NCBI GenBank assembly: GCA_938743325.2
Contig: OW568861.1
Coordinates: forward strand, 992,001 to 1,056,000
Origin: Pycnococcus provasolii
Lineage: Eukaryota; Chlorophyta; Pseudoscourfieldiophyceae; Pseudoscourfieldiales; Pycnococcaceae
DNA: 64,000 nt
Reading direction: 5' to 3'
The translations under genes were made by a program, and so were the position numbers. This document shows positions 10,401 through 20,246 of the stretch, in pieces. Numbering within the stretch: the stretch's first letter is position 1; each line of letters opens with the position of its first letter. The notes beneath the pieces were generated by a model. It did no database searches. It worked only from the letters and a program-made list of their open reading frames with translations, and was not told the origin of the DNA.

Positions 10401-13273
10401 AGCATCGCTATTTCACTTTCAAGATCCGGATTGTGGACGACGAAAGTTCGGAAGACATCTCCGAGCTCCTCAAAAAGATCATTCCCGAGAAAGGGAAATC
10501 CTGGTCTATTCGCTAGCGCGATGACGCGGAAATGCGGATGAATCCTGTGTACACCATCTTGAGAGGACATCGAGAACCTTCTGCCATCAGAGAGACTGAT
10601 TTCGCCGTCAGCAAGGAGTCCTTTCAGTATGACTAACACCTCAGGAGGTGCCTTATCCGCCTCGTCAACCATCAAACATCTTCCAAAGGCCATTGCCTTA
10701 ACGAGGGGGGAATCGTGCCAGACAAGCTCACCGCTCTCGAGAGACGGCGAAAGCGTCAGCTCATTCACTGTGGTGTCGCGATGCAACTGCATGTACTCGC
10801 GTTCGATCTTCAGAAGAAATAGCATGTGGTCTGCAGCCTTATTCTTGCCCGTTCCCTGATTGCCGAGCAGAAGAATCGGATCACCGACGTCATACGCGCG
10901 CATCATCGCGGCGACGAGCTTCGCATTCTGTTTTGTCGTGACAAAGAAAGTCGATGGCACAAGCGCCGGATTCGTTTGCTTTGCACTAAATCGTGTATCC
11001 TGACTTCGGCGACTCACGAGGCGTGCAAGCAATGATGCTGGTCCGTCGGCGTCATGGTCAGATATGGAATCCACGTCCACATTCTCAGATATTCCGCACT
11101 CTCGCATTAGCGACTGCGCCTCGGCGCGTTCTTTCTCCGGAAGGAGGGGAACTCGCGCGGAGTCGGCGGTTGCTGATGCGACGGCAAATTTCACATCTTG
11201 CAACATGTTTGGACCAACATCCGAAAGCATCTCCTTCGCGACATTTGCAATGCGAAGGATCGCACGGAACGATAATTGTGCTACTGGGGGACGACTGATG
11301 ACGTCTGACACTTCGCACTCGCGAGCTATATGAATCGCGAGGCGGCACACGGGAGCCAGAATCTGAGATAGACGTTCGCGGAAAACGGATTCATTGCCAC
11401 TCACCGCGCCCAGAGTCGCACACAAAGTATCCTCCAGCAATCTCTGCGTGGCTGTGGCGTTCTCGCCTTCGTCATTCAGGGCAGATGCGCGACTGGTGCA
11501 AGCTGGCAGCCGAATGAAATCAAAGCAGCTTAAAACATCAGCCTCAAGCCATGGTGTCGTGCCGTCTGGCATCGGCTGTGCGAGCGCCACCACGGCAAAT
11601 GCCTTTCCGATAGGAAACACGCGTTGTCTTTCCATGAGCTCGTCGACAGTAAGACCTAATCGGCGGGCTAGTACGGCATGCCGCCCCTCGTCAATAAATC
11701 TCGATCCATCTGGCAGCTCCACCTCGCGGTCAGCGAGCAGGCGAAGCAATGCCGTGTGACACGATGGATGGAGGCGATGCAGGCCATCGAGCACACAAAG
11801 ATTTCCATATCTCATGGCGCTAACAAGCGGGGTTGGCGTGAAGGCTCGCGGTCCGCCGGTCGCGGTACGTCTCTGAAATAGATCACGAGCAGCCATATCG
11901 GCATATAGAAATATATAATCAACTTTGTTGTGGCAGATCACACGAGCAAGTTCTCGAACGCACTCGCTTTTACCCTCTCCGCGCGGTGCGATGACACACG
12001 TGTGTCGACTGCGCGAGAGCGAGAGGAGCATGGAAGCAAGCACGCGGCGCTGAGGTAGCGTGAGCGCCGTGACGATGTTCGACGAGAGCAACTTTTCATC
12101 AACGTCGTGAATCCCGTCACCAGCGGGTAGATCAATGACAGCACTCGCTTCGGGTGACGTCGTGGAGGTGACAAGCGTGCATCGCAGGAACGCGCTTTTG
12201 ACACCATCCTCGGAATTGTGCATCTCGACACGATTCAACTCAGCTTCAATGCCAACTCCGGGTGGAAGAAGCCAGCTTGGCGCCTGTTCGCACGTCTCGC
12301 CGTCGACTGTGGCAAGCGCGGTGGCCATGGCGTCCGCCTCTTTCATCTGAATCCCAGCTTTGTTTCTTGCGATGAGATCCCAAGGAAGAATTCGCCACGC
12401 GAGAGCACGAGGTGAAGCAAACGGTACCGCCGCGGCTGCATGGAGGGAGTCGAGCGCTGTGCTTGGCGCTATCGCCATTGTGGTGGTTGCCTGCAGTGCC
12501 GCATAGAATGCGAGAAGCCGCTCGCGAAGCACCTGCGCCGCCGGCGAGATGCTCATTGTCTGATTCCGCTTGTCTGCGGTGTCAATTGCCCGCGCAAGAA
12601 GGCGCGGAGGTGGCGGCAAGATGACGCACGCCTGAAATCTTGAACGCAGTGGAGGATCTAACGGCGATCCTCGGAAGGGTGGAACTGGGAGACCCAGAAC
12701 AATCACTCGGAAATCCTCGTGGCATCGCAGTAAGCCGTGCGAGCGCGCAGACTGCGCATCGATGGCATCGAAACGCTTCGGAGCGACGAGGAAGCGGCCA
12801 TCGGCAAGTCGCATTTCCCGATTTTCGAGCAAGTTGTTAAGGATCGGGAGAACGTTTCGCTCTGCATGCTCAAGCCCTTCGAGTATCAACACATGGCCAT
12901 TCAGAGCGCAAAGTACTGTTGGCTGGTCCACGAAGGTGACAGTCGAATCTGTAAGCTCCCGTCTTTGTTTGAGATCAGACTCGGTCGTGTCCCTGGTAAG
13001 TGAAACATAATGGCATGGTTTTTGATAACGGGCGCAAAACGTTAGGCATGTCCAGCGTCGGAGAGGTCCTGGAGGTCCGATCAAGCAAGCATCCTGTCCC
13101 ATGCGATGCTTCTGCTCAAGCCACTCAACTGCGTACGAGGGTGACAACTCTACGCACGTTCTGTCAAGAACTGGAATGCGCGCAAGAGAGTCAGTCTGGT
13201 CACTATTTAGTGTTTGCGAGAGATGCGCAAGTCGGCGTTGAACGGCTGCAGCTTTTGACGACGGCGGCGGCAT
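7460..13273 (-). CDS. VWA8: VWA8-type AAA+ ATPase with C-terminal von Willebrand A domain
   Basis: A 1937-residue intronless frame, close to the length of animal VWA8 (about 1900). The first AAA module has the family's degenerate Walker A (LIGPPGPLRR) followed by SRDTTESDLKQRRE and NVLPILNNLLENREM, matching VWA8 almost word for word. The second module has an intact Walker A (APRGEGKS, Lys435). The third reads GNQGTGKNK (Lys810) with Walker B LMVDEADKAPPEVL. Beta-propeller-like middle sequence, a Gly-rich linker (about 1570-1620) and a VWA domain with MIDAS DVSAS (Asp1748) follow. VWA8 is a dynein-like mitochondrial AAA+ protein in animals; its substrate is unknown. A clear mitochondrial presequence is not obvious here. 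Upstream lies the VOC-fold gene on the same strand, 29 bp away. Confidence 0.93.
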   Translation of the reverse strand: MPPPSSKAAAVQRRLAHLSQTLNSDQTDSLARIPVLDRTCVELSPSYAVEWLEQKHRMGQDACLIGPPGPLRRWTCLTFCARYQKPCHYVSLTRDTTESDLKQRRELTDSTVTFVDQPTVLCALNGHVLILEGLEHAERNVLPILNNLLENREMRLADGRFLVAPKRFDAIDAQSARSHGLLRCHEDFRVIVLGLPVPPFRGSPLDPPLRSRFQACVILPPPPRLLARAIDTADKRNQTMSISPAAQVLRERLLAFYAALQATTTMAIAPSTALDSLHAAAAVPFASPRALAWRILPWDLIARNKAGIQMKEADAMATALATVDGETCEQAPSWLLPPGVGIEAELNRVEMHNSEDGVKSAFLRCTLVTSTTSPEASAVIDLPAGDGIHDVDEKLLSSNIVTALTLPQRRVLASMLLSLSRSRHTCVIAPRGEGKSECVRELARVICHNKVDYIFLYADMAARDLFQRRTATGGPRAFTPTPLVSAMRYGNLCVLDGLHRLHPSCHTALLRLLADREVELPDGSRFIDEGRHAVLARRLGLTVDELMERQRVFPIGKAFAVVALAQPMPDGTTPWLEADVLSCFDFIRLPACTSRASALNDEGENATATQRLLEDTLCATLGAVSGNESVFRERLSQILAPVCRLAIHIARECEVSDVISRPPVAQLSFRAILRIANVAKEMLSDVGPNMLQDVKFAVASATADSARVPLLPEKERAEAQSLMRECGISENVDVDSISDHDADGPASLLARLVSRRSQDTRFSAKQTNPALVPSTFFVTTKQNAKLVAAMMRAYDVGDPILLLGNQGTGKNKAADHMLFLLKIEREYMQLHRDTTVNELTLSPSLESGELVWHDSPLVKAMAFGRCLMVDEADKAPPEVLVILKGLLADGEISLSDGRRFSMSSQDGVHRIHPHFRVIALANRPGFPFLGNDLFEELGDVFRTFVVHNPDLESEIAMLKAHAPRVPVDMLERIARAFSELRTLSDRGELAYPYSTREAVAVARHLDAHPDAGPGSAVANVSNFDVYSPAAAEAIDEAFRKQGIDVRAALVAQGGAHANSSEGVQARQLKPLGLALNLIFAHAIGKSTMVMRGKGFDAVHTIAPRSVHDAAVSVSRRSPDTPGVEMLRISLLPRDHGQFSPKSVAFDGDNAIHAVFVSPTPEKKGAVVLVSLCLRSRRIATTPLDVPGVSLSETATLHALPKGRVALCLNQSVLVVDPPQALLDGKSWSSGRLALVAMQEAFHDARLFISPSPDGKVIAAFHPSSLSEANANSPPLIAIVDVETGAWVTFEMPPRTNPLCQMAWVASDRIEVTEAGGMRMQVKLFGSSALEGDELNVRAETWHPNDGLGSLAVGVVLAGSEVRGYSVSAEIFDAFERRDEAMNLFAASESAPPLTYRSAPQPVGVVAPPSRAAAILSSSRGTIRTGYAAVFRGEPAIALAMVTPDTPGEPHGTWREQLYTYPNGGLKEDPGPVAATFLLGGVLLSVYPSSRNIVVATNLVEGTQIEVDLHDSIVDIGPFLGGSDGSKMTTTNAAVLLSDGTIVALELGERDEGVMDLESHDILGESGRDGGGTDGEGGAGSGGMGGTGEGEGDGEGGGGGGGGGGGGGGRNAQLVVDDLLRISSDESTANRSLAAAATSHVRSAKRDVADKQQQHKGAGSADLDNGAYQRLVEAVRRDVAMLRAVVASAEAKERDRIWLRNQLGGDLDENRIVDGAAGESSVFRRRGVLPSNPHSMQMRRPKRVLFAVDVSASMARFDSEDRRLARLAACVVMLMEAMAGHETRFNYAIVGHNGDGPRAVELVKFGSPPQDEEARFEVVRKLYGATSCASGDSTLAAAAAGVSEVIKEDADDHIVVLISDANVGLYGVDAMSLRESLLFDSRVRGHVIFIAGGQGAYEIVEQLPRGCGFMATDPSLLHVIMKDIFSRSILEDDMRSHL

Positions 13274-13302
13274 GATTTCCGTTTGATGTTGTAGCTTGTC
13301 AG

Positions 13303-13986
13303 CTATAGCCTTGACTGGCGACTACGATCGTCGTCGTCGTCGTCGTTTGCCTGGCGTGCTAGAACAGCCACCTGGATGCCAAGTCGAAATTTCTTGTGGC
13401 GCAGAGTGGCGATCTCGTGGTTTCGCTGCACAGCGCGACGTGTAGGTGAAATGTAATCAGGTGAGACGACCTCTCGAACTCGTCCGATTCGATCGCAGGC
13501 AAACGTGACACCCCACAGGCGAAGCTCTGGCAGCCCTATTTGTGTTGTAGGATAAGTTTCGGACGCAACGAGCTCCAATATGGCGTTAGAAAGTTTGAAG
13601 AGCGCTAGCACGTATCCGTTCCTGTGCAGGAGTTTCCGATGCTGCAAATTGGCTTCTGCGAGGATAGCAAGCGCGTCGTCAATGTGGCTATTTGTGGTGA
13701 CGACGACGTGGTCAATGCGCGTGACAGAGTTCGGGTGCTGGTGCTGCTGTGTGTATTCTGGCAGGCTGTCGTCCTCGTCCTGGTAGCGAAAGCAAGACGC
13801 GTTGATGTGCGCGTTAATAGTAATTTGAGGTGTGAATGTTGAAGTTTGGTGCGTCGTTAGGGTGACAGCGCACGAGTTCTCGAACGCAATGACGTTGTTC
13901 GGTTGTACGTGAAATCCCGCGGACTCCCACGCAGACGGCGGGTCTGCTAGCTTTATTCCGAATAGTTTAATCGCCTTAGCGGACAT
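13303..13986 (-). CDS. Glyoxalase-like (VOC superfamily) protein
   Basis: Starting at the ATG at 13986 (MSAKAIKLFG) the protein has 227 residues; the frame is open upstream, with another ATG at 14165, but that part would run into the KDO gene's promoter. The core begins with RIDHVVVTTNSHIDDALAIL, the classic first strand-helix unit of the vicinal oxygen chelate fold, followed by LALFKLSNAILELVAS, giving the possible His and Glu metal ligands. LWGVTFACDRI closes the repeat. It resembles the Glyoxalase-like (Glyoxalase_3) group, whose substrates are mostly unknown. The C-terminus is an Asp run and a basic tail. Its stop lies 29 bp upstream of the VWA8 start codon, on the same strand. Confidence 0.65.
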   Translation of the reverse strand: MSAKAIKLFGIKLADPPSAWESAGFHVQPNNVIAFENSCAVTLTTHQTSTFTPQITINAHINASCFRYQDEDDSLPEYTQQHQHPNSVTRIDHVVVTTNSHIDDALAILAEANLQHRKLLHRNGYVLALFKLSNAILELVASETYPTTQIGLPELRLWGVTFACDRIGRVREVVSPDYISPTRRAVQRNHEIATLRHKKFRLGIQVAVLARQANDDDDDDRSRQSRL

Positions 13987-14255
13987 GCAAGCAATGCGGC
14001 TGTCGTGGGACGGTTGCGAGGGACGGAGTTGCGTGGCACAAAAATTGGTGAGGTGTCGGGGAAACCCGACAAAAGCCAAAAAGCTTCTAAATTGCACGTT
14101 CCGGCACCTCGTTGGAGGCGGGCAGGGGCCGCAGATAATTGCCCGCTGCCCGGAGCCAACAGGCATAAATTTAGTCAAAGCGGTCCACCTTCGGGCGATC
14201 TTTGCGTTGTCTCCGTGTGAACGACGCGCGTCGTCTTAAGAAACACTCACAAAGA

Positions 14256-15131
14256 ATGGGCTGCGGCGCTTCCGTGCCGTCGTCAGCAGCACCTTCCGTG
14301 TCCCCATCACCAGCGCCTGTGACAGAAGCGGCCGCAACTCCTGCACCAGTCTCAGGAGTCCTCGGCGTGATTCCCGCTCGCTATGGGTCGACGCGCTTCC
14401 CTGGTAAGCCGCTTGCTGATCTCGCGGGCAAGCCGATGATCTGGCACACCTACCACAACGCCAAGACTTCCGCGGTGCTGACAAAGCTTGTCGTCGCCAC
14501 GGACGACGAGCGCATACAGAAGGTGGTGGAGGAGTTTGGCGGAGAGGTGGTGATGACGGACGTGAACCTCGAAAATGGCACGGAACGGTGCCATGCCGTG
14601 CTCACGCAACTGCAGAGCAAAGGCGAACGGTATGACGTGGTCGTCAACATACAGGGAGACGAGCCTTTCATCGAGGGAAGCCACGTGGATGAGGTGGCAC
14701 GTGTCGTGCTGCAAAGCGATGCGGTGATGGGAACGCTCGCGCGACCGCATATCGACGAGGCGGACGTTGTGGGAGTGAACAACGTCAAGGTGGTTCTTGA
14801 CGTGAACGGTTTCGCTCTGTACTTCTCTCGCGCCGTCATCCCTCACAACAAGAAGGGAACCTACGACCCCAACTGCAAGTACTGGCGCAAGCTTGGCATC
14901 TACAGCTATCGCGCGGACTTTCTTCCTACGTACATTACCATGCCAGAGTCGCTGCTGCAGAAGGCTGAGGACCTCGAGCAAAACAAAGTGATCGAGGCTG
15001 GACACCGCATCAAGGTTGGCATCGTGAACGAGGCGGTGCACGGCGTGGATACGCCCGCTCAGCTCGACGACCTCAACGATCAAGTCAAGAAGGGCTTGAT
15101 CAAGGTGCCCAGCCTCGTGGTGAAAAGTTGA
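14256..15131 (+). CDS. kdsB: CMP-KDO synthetase (3-deoxy-manno-octulosonate cytidylyltransferase)
   Basis: 291 residues from the first ATG in this frame. Residues 38-52 (VIPARYGSTRFPGKP) are the CTP-binding signature of KdsB. Further matches are NGTERC, NIQGDEP (Mg-binding Asp), GTLARP and YFSRAVIPHNK; the length after residue 35 fits bacterial and plant KdsB. The enzyme makes CMP-KDO from CTP and KDO; in plants and green algae KDO ends up in cell-wall pectin (RG-II) or scale polysaccharides. The N-terminus MGCGASVPSS is a strong N-myristoylation signal with a palmitoylatable Cys3, followed by a Pro/Ala/Ser linker. Plant enzymes are instead membrane-tethered by an N-terminal hydrophobic segment. 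It is divergent from the VOC gene (269 bp between starts). Confidence 0.93.
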   Translation: MGCGASVPSSAAPSVSPSPAPVTEAAATPAPVSGVLGVIPARYGSTRFPGKPLADLAGKPMIWHTYHNAKTSAVLTKLVVATDDERIQKVVEEFGGEVVMTDVNLENGTERCHAVLTQLQSKGERYDVVVNIQGDEPFIEGSHVDEVARVVLQSDAVMGTLARPHIDEADVVGVNNVKVVLDVNGFALYFSRAVIPHNKKGTYDPNCKYWRKLGIYSYRADFLPTYITMPESLLQKAEDLEQNKVIEAGHRIKVGIVNEAVHGVDTPAQLDDLNDQVKKGLIKVPSLVVKS

Positions 15132-15183
15132 AAAAATACATATAGGAACGATTTTATATTTTACGTTAATGAGTTTGCGTTCG

Positions 15184-18100
15184 TCATATGTTACCTTCCA
15201 AAGCGCCGTCGATGCGTCGCGCCTTATCTTCGTCTCGGTAGTTTGAATCGTCCGGTATCCCCTCCTTCAGACGTTCCCTGTTCCAGTACTTTTCATACAC
15301 GTCACGGAACGCGGATCTGTGAGTGTAGCTCTGCCTGAGGAAATTTAGGAGCGACATCAACCCCATCTTAACCTGCAGATTGATTCTGGCTCTATTCCAT
15401 CTGTCGCGCACCAACGTTTTGGCCTCACCTCTTTTGGCTAGCGTGGCAGCGCAGAAAATTTGCAGCTTGATCGCCGCCATTTTTGTCTTAAACTTAGTCT
15501 TGTTTGATGAGAATATGCGCCACTGCTTCTGCACTGCAATGGCAGCGGCAGTCAGGTCCTGATCCTCGCTCGGGGAGGCAAAGTAAAACTCGAGAACGTT
15601 GGTGTACCTTTTGCGCTTTTTATCGAGCTCTCCACGCAGGTACCTCCACAGATTGTCATCTTCAGGGTGGCGAACGAACCTTCCATTCACCTTGACACGT
15701 TCGATATTTGAATTGCCACCACCCCGTACGGCACGCGTGATAAGTTTAAATGCGACTCGATATTCGTCATCGCGATCTAGCCTTAAGCGGTATGTCAGCT
15801 GGCCTGGTTTCGATGGATCGTACAGATTCATCCAGCCAAGCTTTTCACCTGCGAGCATCTGTCCCGAAGGTCCAAGCATGTTGCGCATGATGTCCGAGAT
15901 GTGCTCCCGATCCACAATACGCGAGAAGCATGCTTGAAGCACCGTCACACGCTGGCTCGGCCGAATGAAACATTTCAATTTCATCAGATGTTCTACTTGA
16001 TCACAGTTCACGTACGACTTGATGGTTAGCAGGCGGATCGCGCTTAATGTTTCGTCCGCGCGCTTTGTTTGCTCCACGCTTAAGGCCACCTCGAGCGTAT
16101 CGCCTGCAATCTTCTTGTTGGCCTTTTGTTGGATCTTCTTTGCAGCACCGGGATTTCGCATCAGCAGCTCATTCAAAAAGTCCTTTGGAAGCACGTAGCA
16201 AAGCAGGTCTGTTAGACAATGCGCAGTTGACAGACGCTTCGGCTTTCCAGAGAACAGCGCAAGCTCTCCTACGAAATCGCCCTCCTGAACCTCAGAGAGG
16301 CGAGTACCGCCGGTGTGATACTCAATATTATAGTCTTTCAATATCTCGCAGTGCCCTGAAATGATAAAATACGCCTCGTCTGCAGCCGTATCCTGCACAG
16401 AGAGGAATCCTCCTGCGGACATGGAGCGGATGGTGATCTTTGACCACGAGTGGATGTCATTGACGTTGAGCTCATGCCCGCAGAATTGCTCAATGGCTCT
16501 AAGAAGATCTCTCGCCACCTCATGAATTTCAAGCGGATTCTGCACAGGACGGTTCTCAACTTTTACCTCGGATTCTGACGTTTTCGAGGCGACCGATGCC
16601 TGATCCGTGGCCGCCGTATTTCCATCGCTAGTGACACTAGCAGCGGCTGCTGGCTCCTTTGTAAGCTCTCTTTGATCTGCCAGACGTTTTTGGCGCTCAT
16701 CCTCGTCGTAGTCAACCTCACCGTGCGCAATCTTGGTCGAGCCGACTTCTTTAGATTCTTCCCCATTATCATCCTGCTTCATGTACGCGTACATCGATGC
16801 ATTGACAGTTTTGCTCGCTTCACCAGTTGACTTGTTCACCACGAGCCTATCGTCCAAAGGGCCTTTTCCGCGAAGTGCACGACGCCTTAGCTTCTTTTGC
16901 AGTGTTTCGCCGCCATCGCGGATCCACTCGTCGCACAGGTGATACCACTCGGCGAGCTTGTCATTGGCGATCGTCTTGTCGCTCATGATGGACAAAAAGT
17001 CAGTGAACAAGTCATCGTCAAGGTGTGCACTATCTTTTGGCGGAAATCGATACGAAACGTAGTCTATATGAATCCATCCATCGTGGGGTATGGGTACGCG
17101 CATGAATTCACCATCCTTGACGCTCGGCTTCAGCAATATATTATCAAGCGTGACATTTCGCCAGCATGACTCGAAATACTTCGGGCCTTTGGATACACCA
17201 TCGAGCACCTCGTTTGAATACGCCAGCTGCAACCGCCGAGCAATGGATCGATCCACCGCGCGAGAAAGATTTAGAGTGTAGAAGTTCGTAAGGTTCGAAA
17301 CGTGAAATCGAGACAGAACACCAAGCGTGTTAAGTACTGCATTCCACTCTCGAGGGGTGCATGCATTCTCCAAGACATGAATATTGTCAGGGTCGACGAT
17401 GCGCGAAAACATTAGCGAAGTCGCGTCCACCTTATCTTGAGGCCATTGGAATATTTTAATGACCTCAGCCGCTTGTTCCGACGTGAAGTAGCACGTCTGA
17501 GACAGCAGCTGGACATAAGAAACTTTCCACTGGTCTGTTGCAAAGCGAAAGTCCATTTCGAGGAAGACATTCTCGAATTCTAGATCAGACAGAGGTCTCA
17601 TTTCTAACGCATTTTTTGTTGGTGGACGGCATTGTACCTTAAGAATGCCCTTCTCCGGCATGCGCTGAGGCCAGTGCATATCCTGCTGCAACTCGAATAT
17701 CTTGCCATCGAACCACGCCTTACGCCAGCATTTGGGCCCATGCTCTTGCCACAGCTCGACCAAAGATTCGGCAACCTCGTAGTGCAGTGGAATTGAAAGG
17801 TCAAGCCTGTAGTCACCCTTTGGATTGTCTGGGTCGAAGTGAACCACGGTACTATTCTCGTTCGTCATGAACGAGCATTTTTCGAGATTCACGTTCGTGA
17901 GTGAGACACTCTTCGAGAAAGCTTGAAGCAGGATTGTGGCGCCAGTCATGCCGAGCGGGTTTGCACTCATGTCCAGAGTCTGCAGCGTGCTATTTTTCGA
18001 CAGAGCGGCCGCCATCACCGAGCAAGCCACCTCACCTAGCGCATTTCCCCCAAGGTTCAGATGCAAAATAACATCATTTTCCTCGAGGATGTCGGCGATG

Positions 18101-19782
18101 AATTGTCCCGCGTTGTCGCGCAACCCAGTGTGGCTAAGGTCAACGCTTGTGAGGGTCGTATTGTAACGGAGCCCATCTGCGATAGCCTTCGCCGCACGTT
18201 CACTTCCCAAATTGTTCCATGCAAAGTTAATGGTTTGAAGACTCTGGTTTTCGTGCAACATCCAACCAAGAGACACGGCGCCCTCCTCGTTGATCTGACA
18301 CTCGGATATGTTCAACGTGTGCAGCTGAAAGTTCTCCTCAACCGCTGACGCAAGCACTTTGGCACCCTCGTCATTTAGCTCATTGTCCTGCAGCCCGAGG
18401 AAGAAGAGGGCAGCCGACCTGCTACCATCGGGCTGGTACCGCCGCACTTCCTCGATCGTTCGATAGCTACCAACTTCCTCCACCTTTAAGAGGCGCACGA
18501 GTTGCTGCAAACCAAGGTGCGTGAAGTTATTTTCGGTGAGATCAAGGTGAGTAATGCCGCCCACCTTCAAGAGTGCATCGACGAGTGGCTCAGCTATTTC
18601 ATCTTCCAAGCCATTGTCGACGAGATTGAGGGTTGAGATTTGCGGATTATTTCCTAGGCAGAGAGACAGCATTCTTACGTGACGCAGGGTCACACCTGCA
18701 TTGCCCAACTCAAGAGACGATTCGGCGGTGCGCCTCTCGAGCATCTTTAGCTGCAGCAGGGTGCGCCGATCTTCAAAACGCTGTGAGAGAAGGTCGCCAC
18801 GTGCGCTTAAATTTGAGGGGCGTGTTACCTCCATGGCCGCCTCAAGCGAAGTCGCCGCGCGTCCTACAAATCCCTTCGGGGCCGTGATTGGGCGCAGCTG
18901 CGTCGCTGGGTGTGGGTTGAAGACTTGCGGTAGCTCAAAGTCATCAACGCCGTCGCCATCATCATCCAATGCCGACGTGTCAACCAAACCAATCTCGGTG
19001 TCCATGCCTGTAAAGATTTTAACCGCACGCTCTCGTTTATTTTTAGGCACGTCCATGTTGTTCAGCATCGTTTCCCTGAGATGAAAAATACAAGTTGACA
19101 AAGAAGAGTAGTGGAGGGGTGTGCGAAAAAAGATGTTAGTTTGCGTCACCCTCTTACGAGATGAATTTACCATCTCGTCCGTGCACTTGAGAAAAGCGTC
19201 CTGAAATACTTACCTTCGTTTCGCGTCTCCAATCATCTGTCTTCTCATCTGAAGCTTGACGAGGCGCGTACAGCAATCCTGTGTGCGCTCGCTCATCCCA
19301 ACTTGCACTTGTGAGTAGGCCCTTTGTCCCAGCGTGTCCTCGAGGTCTCGGTCAGATACTTGAGGTGTCACCGCCCTCGACGCGTCTGACTCCAGCGCGT
19401 TTTTGACCATGGCAAGCGCCTTCTTCCTGTGCTCGCGGTCGCCCGTTGAGAAGTTGACGAAGCCCACCGCGCTGTCGTCGTTAGCATCATCATCGTAACT
19501 TGCGCCCCAATGGCTCGTCAGCTCGATAATCTTCGAGTTGAAGAGCGCGGCGCCCCGCTTGCCAGTCGTAGCGCCGTCGCCGTCGTCCCCATCGCCAGCG
19601 AGTACGGAGGCCACCTCCGCGTCCGCCGCCAACGTCGCCTCCTCACCTGCTGCTGCTTGTGGTCCACCGCCCTCCTCGCCGCCAGGGACTTGCCTTCCAG
19701 CGCCCGTTTCTGGAGCAAACATCTCTGCGCCTATGGTGTTGGCCATGTACGCGGGCAAGGTTCCATCTGCGCTTGTGGCCAT
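15184..19782 (-). CDS. LRR / cyclic-nucleotide-binding / IQ-motif protein, two exons
   Basis: Exon 1 is 19782-19214 and exon 2 is 19075-15184; joining across the 138-nt intron keeps frame (…GDAKR-R-ETMLNN) and yields 1486 residues. Exon 1 is acidic and Gly/Ala-rich. Residues about 315-590 form ribonuclease-inhibitor-type leucine-rich repeats (LDLTENNFTHLGLQQL, LNISECQINEEGAVSLG, VDLSHTGLRDNAGQFI). Around 1070-1165 is a cNMP-binding fold with the phosphate-cassette-like GDFVGELALFSGKPKRLSTA. Two related helical units (…LMFSRIVDPDN… and …ACFSRIVDREH…) flank it, and an IQ-like motif (AIAVQKQWRIF) lies near 1361. Suggests a scaffold regulated by cyclic nucleotides and calmodulin/centrin. The exact family is not recognised. 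In the arginine slot of the cassette there is KRLSTA, compatible with cyclic nucleotide binding. Confidence 0.8.
19076..19213 (-). other. Intron of the LRR/cNMP gene (138 nt)
   Basis: Donor GTAAGT, branch-like AAACTAAC about 50 nt before the end, a pyrimidine-rich tail and acceptor ATCTCAG. Splicing is phase 2 and joins two long open frames that would otherwise lack a shared start, which strongly supports it. Confidence 0.8.
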
Positions 19783-19891
19783 GGCGAGCGCTGGTTCGGG
19801 TCGCTCGAGCTGAGGTTGAGTGACACGGCACTGGTCACCGAGGGGAGGAGGTTGTTAGGAAACAAAGTCAACCGAACTCGCAAGGGCCGGG

Positions 19892-19938
19892 AAAGGGGAA
19901 GGGGAAGGGGAAGGGGAAGGGGAAGGGGAAGGGGAAGC
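19892..19938. repeat. GGGGAA hexamer array, about 7 copies
   Basis: A near-perfect run of GGGGAA units sits 110-155 bp upstream of the LRR/cNMP start codon (G-rich strand is the plus strand). It is quadruplex-prone. The surrounding 19783-20246 holds no convincing gene. Confidence 0.9.
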
Positions 19939-20045
19939 AAAGCGGCGTTGACCCTTCCTACCCGGTACTGTACCGCCGGCGTCGTTGACCACCACACTTC
20001 CGGGGCCGAACCAGAACAGTGCGCAAAAGCCAGAAGAAGGAGGGG

Positions 20046-20067
20046 ATTAGGGTTAGGGTTAGGGTTA
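20046..20067. repeat. Interstitial telomere-type repeat (TTAGGG)3
   Basis: Three exact TTAGGG units followed by TT, 264 bp upstream of the LRR/cNMP start and about 180 bp beyond the 3' end of the MFS gene. Confidence 0.9.
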
Positions 20068-20246
20068 CACAGGGGAACCGGATAGGGGTTTGGAGTTTTA
20101 GCCAGGATGATGCCATATGGGGATAGAGGTCATAAATAAGTGACGAATCCGATTACGTTTAGTTACACTGTACAAACAGAAAAAATGTACAACAACCATT
20201 CATGATTTTCATCCATATATATGTAGTACTTATATATATATCACAA

